Assembly (NCBI RefSeq): GCF_026745355.1
Contig: NC_079209.1
Coordinates: 4,200,507 to 4,264,506, forward strand
Source of the DNA: Beta vulgaris subsp. vulgaris
Taxonomy: Eukaryota; Streptophyta; Magnoliopsida; Caryophyllales; Amaranthaceae
DNA: 64,000 nucleotides
Direction: 5' to 3'
A program made the translations under genes and the position numbers. Positions 10,857 through 22,599 of this stretch are shown one piece after another. The notes beneath the pieces are model-generated. The model did not search any database, was not told where the DNA came from, and saw nothing but the letters and a program-made list of their open reading frames with translations. Positions within the stretch are counted from its first letter, which is position 1. Every line of letters starts with the position of its first letter.

Positions 10857-12385
10857 GTATATTTAGTCTCTCTATTCACGACAAACTCTTATGCATAAAT
10901 TTTGAAACTCTTGTACTCTGTCTTAGTTTTCTATTGTCTTCAAAGTTTTGAACTCGACGCAAATTAAGGACAGATGATCTGCGTCGAATTAGGACTCGAC
11001 GCAAATATCAAGCTATTTTGTGTCAGACTTAATCGATGTCCGATGCACATGACCCGTGAGCCCCACCAGCATTATTTGCATCGCATGTTGCACTATTGTG
11101 TGCGATTCAAATCTGGCATTTTTATTAAAAAAATTGAATCTGCTTCGGACTTCACCAATCATCCGACACAAAAATGATAATTTTTTATTTAAATAATGGA
11201 ATCTGCGTCGGACATCACCAATCATCCGACGCACATTTCTTCTGCTCCACCAATTTTAACAAAAAAAATTCAATTGTCACAAATCAGGCACAAAAATTCG
11301 TTTACAGCGTGGTCTACAATTGGTAAACAAGCGCACCATCATCATGAGTTTACAACATAATGTAAATTAATTCAAACCACCATCATCAGTTTACAGCATG
11401 AGAGAAACAAATGAAAAACAAAAATTTCATATCTAAAATGATCGAAATGCTTGGTCTGGAGATTTCATCTCCTCCACCAAATAAGCAAATTCAACAAATT
11501 TGATTTTAATTGAGTTGAGAAACTGAAAAAAAATACTAGAACTACCAAAAATAATCGAACAATTGAGGAAGAATACTTTAGATAATTCACAAAGAAGACC
11601 CAAAAAACTTCATCGAACAAACAAGCGCACTCAAAGAAAAACACACAAATATTATCAAGTCTTATATTTTTCTCAAACAATCAAATTTTAGATTTTGCTA
11701 CCACCCCCCATTTAAAACAAAATTATAATAGTTTCAAAAAATCATTTAACCCTAATTCCCCAAAAAAATTCAAAAAAAAAAAAATATACATTATTGGAGA
11801 TCTAATATTTTCCTCAAAATATGCAAATTTTTATTCAAGCAAAATAACGCATTTCAAAAAAAAATTAAGGTGTTCTACCAATCAACAACCACACTTTAGG
11901 GAAGAAACATCGAACAAAACAATTAAGTAAAACTCAAAAACTGTAAATTAAAGATTTTTCAGCGAATGTAAAACAAATCAATCCTAATTCCCAAAAAAAC
12001 TCGACAAAAAAGAGAAATTATAAATTTTGCCTCCACCACACATTAAGAAAAAGATTAAAAATTTACCTTAGTGATATGCATCGGCTCCTAAAGCCCATCC
12101 GACGCGCTTCGCTTCAAGGCTCCTATAATTTGGCTCGCGAATTTACCACCTCAAAGATCTGCGTCACACCATGGGACAGTCCGATGCAAATGGTCTTAAT
12201 CATCTACGTTGCGTGCTCTGAATTAAACATCCGACGCAAATCTTTTTTATACTTATGTGTTGCGGTTAATTGTTTCGGACCTTCGTTAACATCCGATGCA
12301 AATCGTTTGTTCTGCAACATTTGCGTCGGTCTTTTCTATGTTCGACACAAATAGGGTGACGCAAATTATCATTTTTCTACTAGTG
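10857..12385 (+). mobile_element. CACTA-like remnant with GACGCAAAT subterminal repeats (copy 1)
   Basis: The right end ...TTTTTCTACTAGTG at 12385 is followed by ATA. Clusters of TGCGTCGGA and its complement TCCGACGCA occur at 10950-11240 and 12075-12365. The middle resembles 23611-24540 and 47250-48180. The exact left terminus was not found, so the element is truncated or rearranged. It contains a short DUF4283-gene tail (11441-11503). Confidence 0.6.
11441..11503 (+). pseudogene. C-terminal tail of a DUF4283-type gene, captured
   Basis: Twenty codons and a stop that read almost the same as the ends of the two larger fragments at 23618-23680 and 47255-47317 (IEML.L.IS.PPPN.Q.QQI). Upstream coding sequence is missing here. 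Confidence 0.5.
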
Positions 12386-13085
12386 ATATATATGCATAAA
12401 TATCTTTTTGTTTCTTTCAAACTCTTATAATTTTATATTTATTACTTATTAAATTACAGTACATCTGCACTTTATCTTAAAAGTTTATATTTGATACTTA
12501 TTTTTATAGCTTATTGGAACATATGGTATCTTGTTTTTACAAATATAGAAACTTGTCTAAATTAAGTAAAAATTATCAAAACTAATTTTTCCAAACAAAT
12601 TTTCCTTGGATCATTTATAGTTAAATGTGTTTGTAAGGTGTGTGTATTTTATGTTATACTTAGGAGTTGCGGAGGTCATTTAAGGGTAAGCGACAGGCTT
12701 GTGTTGCATCTCGCGCCGTACTTCACAACTCACGAAGAGTGTCTGTCCGCAAATCTAGAAATGCAACATTGTTGGACAAAAGTGCACCGCACCTCGCACG
12801 GGAGTTCACTATTATAATATGTGCTTAGTGAGTCGGCAAATAACATAAAAGAAAAGCATATATGATATGTGCTTGGAAGTTTATCCGGTTACTCGCTACT
12901 ATACCCATATACATCTCGAACATTTTTCAGGTGGAAAAAAATGCACGTATGACAAGGATGCACTTATGACAAGGATGTCCTTATGACAAGGAATATGAAT
13001 AAGAGCAGTGACAAAATTACGTCATTCGAATTTAAATTGTCTTTGGCATTTGCATTGTGTATTGTGTACATGCTTGTTATTTTAT
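12386..13085. repeat. Duplicated flank, paralogue of 24854-25890
   Basis: Non-coding sequence beside CACTA-like copy 1 that matches the sequence beside copy 2 ('ggaacatatggtatcttg', 'gtgcaccgcacctcgcacg', 'atccggttactcgct'). It lacks the Stowaway MITE present at 24926-25273 and so preserves an empty site. Confidence 0.75.
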
Positions 13086-13089
13086 GCTA

Positions 13090-14386
13090 AACGACTGTTG
13101 TTCTTTAATTCTTTGTTGCTTTATACATCCATGATAACAACTTGTTATACTAGACGATACATCAAGTGGAATATAAATAATCTCTACGTTCTTAGTCAGT
13201 TAATGATATATCTTACACATCCCTACCACCCTGTATGTTATCCTCATATAATAGTATTTTTTTTCAATATGAGGATGTCTATATTTATTTAGAAGGTATT
13301 GTCTCCTATAAGTGTATACTCTATCTATCTTTATATTTATATTTAGTCACCCCAAGTTAATTATTATCACTAATATGTAATAATGTATAATAAGGAGGCT
13401 TGAATTGACTAATAGTTTAAAATAATTAATGCTACTAATGAAGTCATTTTTTATGCTTTGCTCGTGAATCTTATCAAAATTTGGACAGAGTATTATGACG
13501 TACTCCTACGTATTAAGTTTGGTGTCAAAAGTCAAACCATTTGATGCCAATATTAACTATTCTAGATTACTTCATGTTTCTCAAAATGTAGTTCTATTTT
13601 TTTTTATGTGTCCTATAATATTGTTCTTATTTTAATTCTTTCTACCTTGATTATTTACCATTTTTTAATCCCTATTGGTTGTTTCAATTCACTTAAATAC
13701 ATTTTATTAATTGAAATAATCAACGTAATTAACCTAAAATTTTAATAAATATTATTTTGTTTTTTACATAGTAAAAGAAAAAATGATTTACGTACTAACA
13801 CAAATACACTGTTATGAAACGGAGAAGTAGTAAATTATAATAACGATATGCAATTTTCTTATTGAAGCTTACAACACTTTGTGTGTAGAGTTTTTTTTTA
13901 TAATATATTTGTGTTAGAGTTCTCTTATGAGATTATCTTTTTTATTACGTCGGTTTTCTTAAGCAATTGGAATGAGAGTATTTTTTTTATTCAATTTCAA
14001 ATGAAAATTTGAAATCACTTTACGCTTAAATTTAATTTCTTTTGTGAGTTTGAAATCAACATTAATTGTTGTCACCTTTTCCCAACAAAATAATTAGTCT
14101 GGTTATTTTTTTATGATTTAAAGTTTCATTTGTAGATTTCTTTCCTTCTTGCTCTGGTGATTTGGAGAAAACAAAGTACTCTTTCGTCGTCAATGAAACT
14201 TTGAGTTATAGAAAATTTTGAAGATCTTTTTTTGTGACCGAAACTCTCATTAAGGAAACATATTAAATGTTTATTTGGTATCAAAGACTAATAACGTGTA
14301 TCACACACACTTTTTAAATATCACACTAGTGAGTGCCCTAGGTTATTGCTTTTCGTCACTTTTTATCCAGTAACGAAAAATGTTAG
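13090..14386. repeat. Local repeat module, copy b (most complete)
   Basis: The longest uninterrupted copy of the module. It preserves the empty sites for the Copia insertion (3867), the solo LTR (20813) and the CACTA insertion (15519). Non-coding; no conserved frame. Confidence 0.75.
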
Positions 14387-15272
14387 GCCTAGATGAGTAG
14401 ATAAATTGCTTTGTTGTAGCATATTTTGCAGCTTGTATGCTTATCTTTTTAATGTTTTATACTTTGCAGTATTTTGTCAGAGTTATAACTGAATTTTCTC
14501 AAAATAAGCTTGATGAGCTTAGAGACTTATGGATCAAATATGTGGATGAATATAAACAAGTGGATGAAGAAGAATCAGAACATAATGACCATTTTAATTA
14601 GGATCTGTGTATTTTCTTTTTGAGCGGGATTAGGGAGGTGCTTTTATTTTTGTGCACATGAATTGGAAGAAACATGCCTAGGTGCTCTATTATTTTCTTA
14701 TAACTTAGTTGAATTTTTTGGAATCTTCTAACATTATATTGATATGCATGTGATTTTGTAGTGAATGATATTGAATGAATGAAAAGGTATTCCAATTTTA
14801 AAGTCATCTGAATTATCTCAATACAAGTGTCTAGATGTTCTATATATATGTAAATTACTTGTAGATTATGAAAGACACGCATAGAGCAGGTGAAACGGAT
14901 TGGAAAAGCGTATACTAATATTGAAATATTGCCGTTTTTGAAAAAAAAAATATAAGGTTAAAGAGACCACATTTTCTTTTCAGGTGGTGTTTTCAGGAAT
15001 GATCAAAAAGACCACCTACATATTAAAAATAATTTCTTTGTAAGATAAAAAAGACCACCTATTTGTAAAATGTGGCGCCTTATCCTTCTTCTTTTTTCCT
15101 ATTAAATTCATAAATAACCACTCATTTTAAGGAAGTGGTCTCTTCTATCAAATTAAGAAACCACCCGCAATAAGTGGTTATTTATCCGAGAGACCTATAA
15201 GCTGAAGACCACCTCTCATGCGGTCTCTAAATGAGATTTTGAGGGTCTCTTTAAGCTTTTTTTGTAGTAGTG
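14387..15272 (+). mobile_element. CACTA-like 3' remnant
   Basis: The right terminus ...TTTTTTTGTAGTAGTG reads CACTACTACAAAAAAA on the minus strand. AGACCACCT-type repeats and complements recur between 14965 and 15240. The left end was not found. A candidate terminal exon lies inside (14470-14601). Confidence 0.5.
14470..14601 (+). pseudogene. Candidate 3'-terminal exon, unknown protein
   Basis: A TTTGCAG acceptor is followed by 43 codons and a TAG. The peptide is acidic with a KLDELRDLWIKY core and an EEESEH tail. Lying inside a CACTA-like remnant, it may be the last exon of an element-encoded or captured gene. No upstream exon was found and the family is not recognised. Confidence 0.35.
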
Positions 15273-15452
15273 GAACCACGATTAATCTTATGTCTATTGT
15301 TCTTTTATTCTTTGTTGCTTTATGCATCCATGATAACAATTTGTTATATTAGACGATACATCAAGTGAAATATAAATAATCTCTACGTGCTTAGTCAGTT
15401 AGTGATGTATCCTACACATCCCTACCACCCTGTAAGTTATCCTAATATAATA
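15273..15452. repeat. Truncated module copy, tandem with the next
   Basis: Starts 'gaaccacgattaatc' and repeats at 15456 as 'gaaccacgattgatc', giving a tandem unit of about 183 bp. The second unit is interrupted at 15519 by a CACTA element. Confidence 0.75.
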
Positions 15453-15518
15453 GTGGAACCACGATTGATCTTATGTCTATTGTTCTTTAATTCTTTGTTG
15501 CTTTATGCATCTATGATA

Positions 15519-17296
15519 CACTAGTAGAATAAATGCTATTTGTTGCGGTTAAAAAGTGCCCTATTGCTGCGGTTTTGGGTGCGCAGTAATTAAGGGGGCA
15601 GCAATAGGTAATAATTATATTGCTGCGGTTTTAAACCGCAGCAATATCTACAAATATTGCTGCGGTTTTTAGGCCAAACCGCAGCAATATTATTATGTAT
15701 CATCTAATTAACACGAAATATTGATGCGGTTTTGGGTCAGAAACCGCAGCAATATGCTATAATTAGCAATAAAAAATAGGGATATTGCTGCGGTTCCTAT
15801 TGAAAAACCGCAGCAATATGTACTGCTACAGACAATTTTTTTTTTTTTTTTTGCATATTTTCATCAAATTTGATAAATAAAAATGCTGAAAAAAAATAAA
15901 ACACAACAAATTCAAAGTAATGATAAACAAAACTTTCTCAAATAATTGAGATACCAATTTTAACTAAAGCAACACAACATATGCATACACAAAAACTGAC
16001 TTCAAACATTTACATTGTTCTTTACAAATCTGATAAATAACCCTTTTCATTTCTTCATTTGTTTTTGGTCGACTCTATCTGTCATATTGCTCAAATAAGT
16101 TGTATTTTTCGCAGTCTTTTCTTTCACCTGAAATTCTCTTGAACCTTCCAACAAACACAGAAGACATACAGAGAGAATTACGGGTGAAAAAAAAAATACA
16201 CAAAAAAGAAACAGAACTGGATCTATATATCCAAGTATTGTCTATCTGAATCTAAAGACTCTGGTATCTCATAATATGTACGCACAAACACAGAAGACAT
16301 AAGAAGTATTGATATCAACTCCTGAGATACATCTCAAGTGGGTCCGTGCTGACTTCTGTTGATGAATAGTAATATGTACGCACAAGCAACAGTTCCAAGT
16401 TTCCCAAAAACCTTCAATTGGAAATTGTCGACGGCGAACGGGCGACGGCGAACACGGATGACGGAGAACAACCGGCGACGACGAACACGGGCGACGGAGA
16501 ACAACCGGCAACGGCGAACACGGGCGACGGAGAACAACCGGCGACGACAAGTAGAACTAGAACTGAAGCTTGTGACGGCGACGGCAAAAGGGCGAGACCA
16601 CAAGGGGAAATCTGAAAAAATCAAAAAAATGAAAAAACCGATCTAAAATAATAAAAAAGGGAAAAAAACAGATCTGAAATATAAAAAAAACGAAAAAAAT
16701 ACACAAATATGAAAAAATCGAAATGAAAACAAAACGAGAAAAGATAAAAAAAAATGCAAGGACTTTCGATCTGAAAACGAGGAAATCTTCGAGTCTTCAT
16801 GAAATCTTCGAGCCTTCATGAAATCTTCGAGCCTGATAATGACAGAACGGCCGACGAAGAGGAGAGAGGAGAGAGGTCGCGTGAGGGAGCAACGATAAAG
16901 ACGAAGAGGAGAGATATCAACGACTGAGGAGAGAGGAGAGAGATGAGAGAGAGGAGAGAGGAGAGAGAAGCGCATGAGTTGGAGAGAGAGGCGCATGAGT
17001 TGGAGAAAAGGTTTAGGGTTTGGATTTTATCAGTGGGGAGGCGCGAGAATGAGGAGCGTGTCTTAAGTGGTTGGTTTATATTGCTGCGGTCCTACGTGGA
17101 AACCGCAGCAATATTAGCTCGCTTGGCCCCGCATTTTGTTAAAAATTAATCCGTTGGATAATATTGCTGCGGTTTTGGGTGGGAACCGCAGCAATATTGT
17201 CAATTTCTATTTTTTTTTTTGGCGTGTTATATTGCTGCGTATAGGTAAAACCGCAGCAATATCACCCCAGCAAATATCATTTATATTCTACTAGTG
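15519..17296. mobile_element. Non-autonomous CACTA element, 1778 bp
   Basis: Terminal inverted repeats CACTAGTAGAAT...ATTCTACTAGTG with a 3-bp target duplication ATA (15516-15518 and 17297-17299). Subterminal repeats are hairpins: ATTGCTGCGGTTT, a short loop, then AAACCGCAGCAAT. Four or five units lie at the left (15580-15820) and three at the right (17079-17263). Module copies elsewhere preserve the empty site 'atgataacaacttg'. No transposase is encoded. The centre holds a GC-rich minisatellite (16430-16560). Confidence 0.9.
16430..16560. repeat. GC-rich minisatellite inside the CACTA element
   Basis: About four imperfect units of roughly 30 bp built on GACGGAGAACAACCGGCGAC. It opens all frames, giving Arg/Thr/Asn-rich or Ser/Pro-rich reading frames that are not taken as genes. 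Confidence 0.8.
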
Positions 17297-17299
17297 ATA

Positions 17300-17910
17300 G
17301 CAACTTGTTATACTAGACGATACATCAAGTGAAATATAAATATTCTCTACGTGCTTAGTCAGTTAGTGATGTATCCTACACATCCCTACCACCCTCTAAG
17401 TTATCCTACTATAAAAGTATTCTTTCTATATGAGGATGTCTATATTTATTTAGAAGGTATGTATTGTCTCCTATAAGTCATAAGTGTATACTCTATCTAT
17501 CTTTATATTTATATTTAGTCACCCCAAGTTAATTATTATCACTAATATGTAATAATGTATGATAAGGAGGCTTGAATTGACTAATAGTTTAAAATAATTA
17601 ATGCTACTAATGATGTCATTTTTTATGCTTGGCTCGTGAATCTTATCAAAATTTGGACAGAGTATTATGAAGTACTCCTACGTATTAAGTTTGGTGTCAA
17701 AAGTCAAACCATTTGATGCCAATATTAACTACTCTAGATTACTTCATGTTTCTCAAAATGTAGTTCTATTTTTTTTTATGTGTCCTATAATATTGTTCTT
17801 ATTTTAATTCTTTCTACCTTGATTATTTACCATTATGTAATCCCTATTGGTTGTTTTGATTCACTTAAATACATTTTATTAATTGAAATAATCAACATAA
17901 TTAACCTAAA
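17300..17910. repeat. Local repeat module, copy c (right part)
   Basis: Continues the module half at 15453-15518 after the CACTA insertion. Markers 'tactagacgatacatcaag' and 'ggcttgaattgactaatag' are present. The 136 bp after it (17911-18046) hold nothing recognised. Confidence 0.75.
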
Positions 17911-18046
17911 CCACATCCGTTTCATTCTTGATTCCAAAGCCATACCACTATATGGACCGAACTCCCCCTAAAAGTTTGGGGATCGGATGAATGCAATAAT
18001 TCAATTTTTTCTACAAGGAATGGAGTAAGAGTTTATGTCTATAATA

Positions 18047-18363
18047 CTACCTCTGTTTCCTAAAGATCTTCCTTGTTACTGTTACTACAGATACCAATGA
18101 GAATTAATTTGTGTGGGGTGTGGGGTGGGTAAAGTAGGAGAGAGAAAAGGGTTAAGATAAATAAACAAATAAAAAGAGGTTAAAGTATGAGAGAGAAAGG
18201 GAGTAAAATTGAATTAATAATGTAATAGTGGACCATATGATATGGACATGAGAGGGTAAAAAGGGAAAAAAAAATTCAAATAAGGAATAAAGTAAAAGAG
18301 GGAAGATTTTTTTGAAAACGCACTTAAACGGAAAGAGTGAAGATCTTTAGGAAACGGAGGGAG
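18047..18363. mobile_element. Stowaway MITE, 317 bp
   Basis: Inverted repeats CTACCTCTGTTTCCTAAAG...CTTTAGGAAACGGAGGGAG with TA on both sides (18045-18046 and 18364-18365). This is the typical Tc1/mariner-derived MITE structure. Confidence 0.88.
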
Positions 18364-18654
18364 TAGTATCTTGTTATTATTATAAAAAAGGATAGGTATT
18401 TAACTGCTTGTGCAATTGTTTTAAAGAGATATAATTATAAGACCTTATGATAATTTATTTTCAAATACTAAACAATGGTGTTATGATGGATTAATGGTTA
18501 ACCTTTAACTTTTGTTTCAAAGGTTACGTGTTCGATACCTTGTACAATATATTTTTTTTAATTGAACATAAAGCATTTGCATTAGATCCTTATAAAAGAG
18601 TACTACGTGACACACAAACTTTTTTATGAACACCTTAATTTTAAGATAAATTAA
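18364..18654. other. Non-coding stretch
   Basis: AT-rich with no frame. 'gttcgatacc' near 18530 resembles a polymerase-III B box, but no supporting A box or SINE structure was found. Confidence 0.5.
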
Positions 18655-18910
18655 CTAGTTATTAGGCACGAGCTATGCCCCGGGTAAGAAAAAAAATCAT
18701 TTATTAATATAATACTTTATGATACACTAAATACAACGTAGCCTAGTGGTTAGAACTTTAATATATGTACTTGAGGTCTCGGGATCAAACCTTATACTAT
18801 GAAATTTCTTAATTTTTTTTATTATACATGGATTACATGAACTAAAACTCCCTAGGGAAAGCGCCACGTGACACAGTTTCTTGTTTTCGCACGCCTATTA
18901 TTTGTATAGA
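18655..18910 (-). mobile_element. Small non-autonomous Helitron
   Basis: On the minus strand it begins TCTATACAAA after an A and ends with a GC-rich hairpin (CCCGGGGCATAGCTCGTG) followed by AATAACTAG and a T. This is the Helitron pattern: 5' TC, 3' CTAG, inserted between A and T. A related copy is at 31089-31364. It encodes nothing. Confidence 0.78.
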
Positions 18911-19394
18911 TTATTGTACTTGTATATTAGCACAATTGGTATAAATAATATTGAGTTGTAACTATTAATGTGACTATATCCCGTCATAAGTGTATATCAA
19001 TATAATCATTGTATATTTTCAGTCACCCCGAGTTAGTTATTATCACTAATGATGTATAATTAAGAGGCTTGAATTGATTAATACTTTAAAATAATTAATG
19101 CTGCTACTGATCGAAGTCATTTTTTATGCTTTTTTTTTATAGTTTGTTAATTTTTCATTGCACCATTTTTTTTTGTTTTGATGATTGGTGTTATTTTATT
19201 ATTCCATTCTCAGCTTTGAAAAAAGTACTTGAATACAAGTCTGTTGCCATACAATTAGGAACAATACTACTGCAGACTTAAAGTGAAATAGCTAAATAGT
19301 TGCCTGAGTTTTGGCTACACCAGACTACAAAGTCATCTAGCCTCAATAGTCCCTGTTTAGCTAGTGAATCCGCAACCATGTTCGATTCTCGAGA

Positions 19395-19690
19395 CTAGTA
19401 CACAATCTGAATATGCTGGCTCGAGTTGAGATGATGTCGAATGAGATTGATGTGGAAGGTAAGGTTCCATGTACCATTATTCTCTCCATCGCACCATTTG
19501 ACTTCGTTGGCCGAGTCTGATTCTATTATGAGCCCATGAGATTCAATGCGATTTGTTGTGATAGAAATCTTCAAGGCTCGGCTTATAGCTAGGACTTCCG
19601 CATTATTAATGTCCATGGACCATAAGTGGGATTGGACTTGAAAATAGACATTTGAAATGCCCATGATGATCACGGAGTACGCCACCTATT
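19395..19690 (-). pseudogene. LINE RNase H-like segment, distal copy
   Basis: Reads as the RVT_3/RNase H domain found at the end of plant LINE ORF2: NNAEVLAISRAL, IIESDSANEVKWC, and VADSLAKQGL after a frame break around 19390. The Glu and Asp motifs are visible. The frame is broken and the segment is not functional alone. Confidence 0.75.
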
Positions 19691-19849
19691 GAGGATTTCA
19701 TTAGTCCCTAATTTAGCGACGCACAAACAATTTTGATGGTGTGCCTCCAAAGAAGAGGAATACCATGCTACAGTAACAGATCTAAGTACATTGCAATGGG
19801 CTACATGCCTACATCCACGCTACAAATTCATCAATACGACAGCAAGCTT

Positions 19850-20135
19850 TGCTTGGCGAGGCTATCCGCCACGGCGCCACCACATTAGTCTCTCTATTCT
19901 TGTGTATGATGGTCACTTGGAGTTCCGATTTCATGGTGTTTCGGATAAAATTAAGGATGAAGTTGAGGTTCCATGGCCCCCATGACCTTCACTACACCAT
20001 CTAACCACATTACTTGAATCAGATTCCACTATCAACATAGATGGGTTGATTCTATTATTGCAACTGAGAGTAAGTTTTAATGCTCGGTGGATGGCAAGTA
20101 TTTCTGCTGAATTAATTTCAATGGGAGGTATGGGG
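19850..20135 (-). pseudogene. LINE RNase H-like segment, proximal copy
   Basis: Second RNase H-like stretch upstream of the first in element sense: EINSAEILAIHRALKL, LIVESDSSNVVRWC and VADSLAKQ, with interruptions. Having two such segments inside one set of target repeats is unusual (internal duplication, or a mixed cDNA). Confidence 0.7.
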
Positions 20136-20159
20136 GAAGAGAAGTCATTTTTTATGCTT

Positions 20160-20812
20160 AGCTCGTTAGAAATTTAGAATGTTTAATTTATTACTTCCCG
20201 TGTCTTCAAATAAAGTTCATATTTTAAAATTATTTTTGTTCATTTAAGTTTAATTTATTGGTTGAAATAATCAACATAATTCACCCTCAAATTTTAATTA
20301 ATATTGTTTTTCTTTTTTTACAGAGTAAAAGAAAAAATCATTTATGTACTAATACAAATACACCATTGTGAAACGGAGAAGTAGTAAATTAGACAGTATG
20401 GACTTTTCTTATTGAAGTTTGCAACACTTTATGTATAGAGTTCTCTTATGAGAGTACATATCTTTTTTTTTACTACATCAATTTTCTTATGCAATTATAA
20501 GGAGAGTATTTTTTTATTTGACCTTTCAAATAAAATTTGAAATCTCTTTAAGTCTAAATTTTAAATTTTATATCTGAGTTTCAATTCAACATAAATGGTT
20601 GTCACCTTTTTCCAACAAAATTTTAAGAAATTATTTTAGTCTAATTTTTTTACCGACTTTAAATTTTATTTGTAGGCTTCTTCCTCTCTTGCTCTGGTGA
20701 TTTGGAGAAAACGAAGCACTATTTTCGTTGTCGTGAAACTTTGAGGTGTAGAAAATTTTGAAATATTTTCGACACAGAAAACTCTCATTAAGAATACATA
20801 TGAAATGTTTAT
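20160..20812. repeat. Local repeat module, copy d
   Basis: Continues the module broken by the LINE (left part 19022-19131) and is broken again at 20813 by a solo LTR, resuming at 22170-22230. Confidence 0.75.
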
Positions 20813-22169
20813 GTTGAACCCTAGTTTTGATAATGACAAAGAAACAAAGGAACAAACTAAGTAGTGAACTAATGAATTATTTAAGTGTATGGTGTCTAAG
20901 GTATCAATGCAAGGAACTGGGAGAATACAAGTCAATGAAGAAGTCAAGAGAGGATTTCAAAGGCTAAGTAAAGAAGTTTCTATGTTGATACTGGAGCAAG
21001 CATTGGATCAAGAATAATAGAAGCTAGGCGTTTTATTTTCTAGTTCCAATGTAAAGGAACAAAGAAAGAATGGTAAGGAACTTGGCAGAATATTTGAGAA
21101 TGAAGCGTTTGTTCCTCTGTAAGGAACAAACTCAGTGGCACTTAGTAAATATGTTAAAGGAATGAACTAATTAAGGAACTAGACTTAGGCGTGTAACGGT
21201 TATAAAGATAATGGAGTAAGTCATGCCTAGATTATAGGAAATTAGTTATTTCTAATTTCAAATGATAAAATCAGTTTTATAAAAAGAAAATCTGTTTTGA
21301 AAGATATTATTTTTCGGAAAATAAGAAAAATAAATATCCGGTTGTTAGAAAGATATTATTTCAAAGATATTATTTTCTTAAAGATTAGAAATTCAGATTT
21401 AAAGATAAAAAGAGTTTATAAAAACTGATTTTCGGATAATGTTGAAGGAACTCCTATTATTTAGGGTAATGGCTGCATTTTATCCACGTTACATTTTGAG
21501 TTCATGGGATCATGGGACATGATGTATAACGTGTTCCTTAGGGGAAGGAACATCATGGGTAAATGGATTAAAACGTGTACTTGAACATTACTCCCACGTT
21601 CTTCATGATTACCACTATAAATATAGAAGTCTAGATAAGTTCCAAATTGTGTCTGACTAAGTAATTAAGTGAGTTTAACTTATTAAGTGTCAGTGCCTTC
21701 ATTCTCTCATAATAGCCATTTGTTCTTTGCCTTCTTACTCTAATTCCACTAAGCTTATTTGATCAATTGTATTTTGGTTTTTGGGGTAAGGGGACTTTGA
21801 GTGAAGTTCTGTAAGAGAAAGGCTTTGAGTGAAGCTTGTATGTGTGAGAAAATTCGAGTGAAGTTGAGAGGAACTGCTGTTAAGGGAACAGTGGTTCAGG
21901 AACTTGAGTTTAGGAACTCAAGGTAGGGCTCGAGTTAGAATTAGGTTGTAACAGAGTTGTTTGGCCTAATTAGTGAAAGTGTTGAGTTTAAAATCCCTAG
22001 TGGTCGAGGTTGTTTCTTCTTGTTGGGCCCAAGAAGTTTTTCCTCGTAAAAATCCCTTGTGTTCCTTTAGCTTGTTTATTCGTTTAAGTTTTAATTTCCG
22101 CAAAAAGTTACGTTTATTTCTACACCTACAATTCACCCCCCCTCTTGTAGTGTTCCTAGGGAAATAACA
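20813..22169 (+). mobile_element. Solo LTR of a Copia element, 1357 bp
   Basis: Starts TGTTGAACCC and ends GGGAAATAACA, with target duplication GTTTA (20808-20812 and 22170-22174). It is the same family and the same length as the LTR at 37617-38973, and is in the opposite orientation. Module copy b keeps the unbroken 'aaatgtttatttggtat'. No internal region remains. Confidence 0.9.
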
Positions 22170-22340
22170 GTTTATTTGGTATGAAAGACTTATAATACAC
22201 TTTTCAAATATCACATTAATTAATGTACATATATATTAGCACAATTGGTATAAATAATATTGAGTTGTAACTATTAATATGACAATACCCCCATCATAAT
22301 TGTATATCAATCTTTATATATTTTTAGTCCGTCCAAGCTA

Positions 22341-22598
22341 CTCTCTCCGTCTCATATTATAGTGCTTTTTTCTCTATTTTGAGGTCAAACTGTAAAATCT
22401 TTGACCAAATATTCTCACTTGTATATGTAAAATTTTAAAGAACATATTCATGTCGCATTTTATTATGTTCGCCTCAATGTATAGTTTCATAAATCAATAT
22501 TTATATTTTTATCAAATAAAATATCGAATATATCGAAGGTCAAAAGTGTTGGAGACTATTTACAAAATTACAAGGATTATATTATGAAACGCAGGGAG
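22341..22598. mobile_element. Stowaway MITE, 258 bp
   Basis: CTCTCTCCGTCTCATATTATAG at the left and an inverse-complement-like ATATTATGAAACGCAGGGAG at the right. TA precedes it and TT follows. Related to the decayed element at 9365-9640. Confidence 0.75.
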
Positions 22599-22599
22599 T

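Larger units (their letters stand above)
19132..20140 (-). mobile_element. 5'-truncated LINE, 1.0 kb
   Basis: Minus-strand LINE end with its A-rich tail at the left (poly-T on plus). It is flanked by a 19-bp direct repeat GAAGTCATTTTTTATGCTT (19113-19131 and 20141-20159). Long target duplication, A-tail and 5' truncation are the marks of LINE insertion. It carries two RNase H-like segments (19395-19690 and 19850-20135). Confidence 0.85.

Noticed and set aside
15580..15820. CRISPR-like series of palindromic repeats
   Set aside because: Units sit at both ends of a bounded CACTA element, spacing is irregular and there are no unique spacers of equal length.
16269..16646. Overlapping Arg/Thr-rich and Pro/Ser-rich frames
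   Set aside because: All frames are open because of a ~30-bp GC-rich minisatellite. No domain or start context.
18520..18545. tRNA or SINE promoter (B-box-like 'gttcgatacc')
   Set aside because: No A box at the right distance, no cloverleaf and no flanking duplication.
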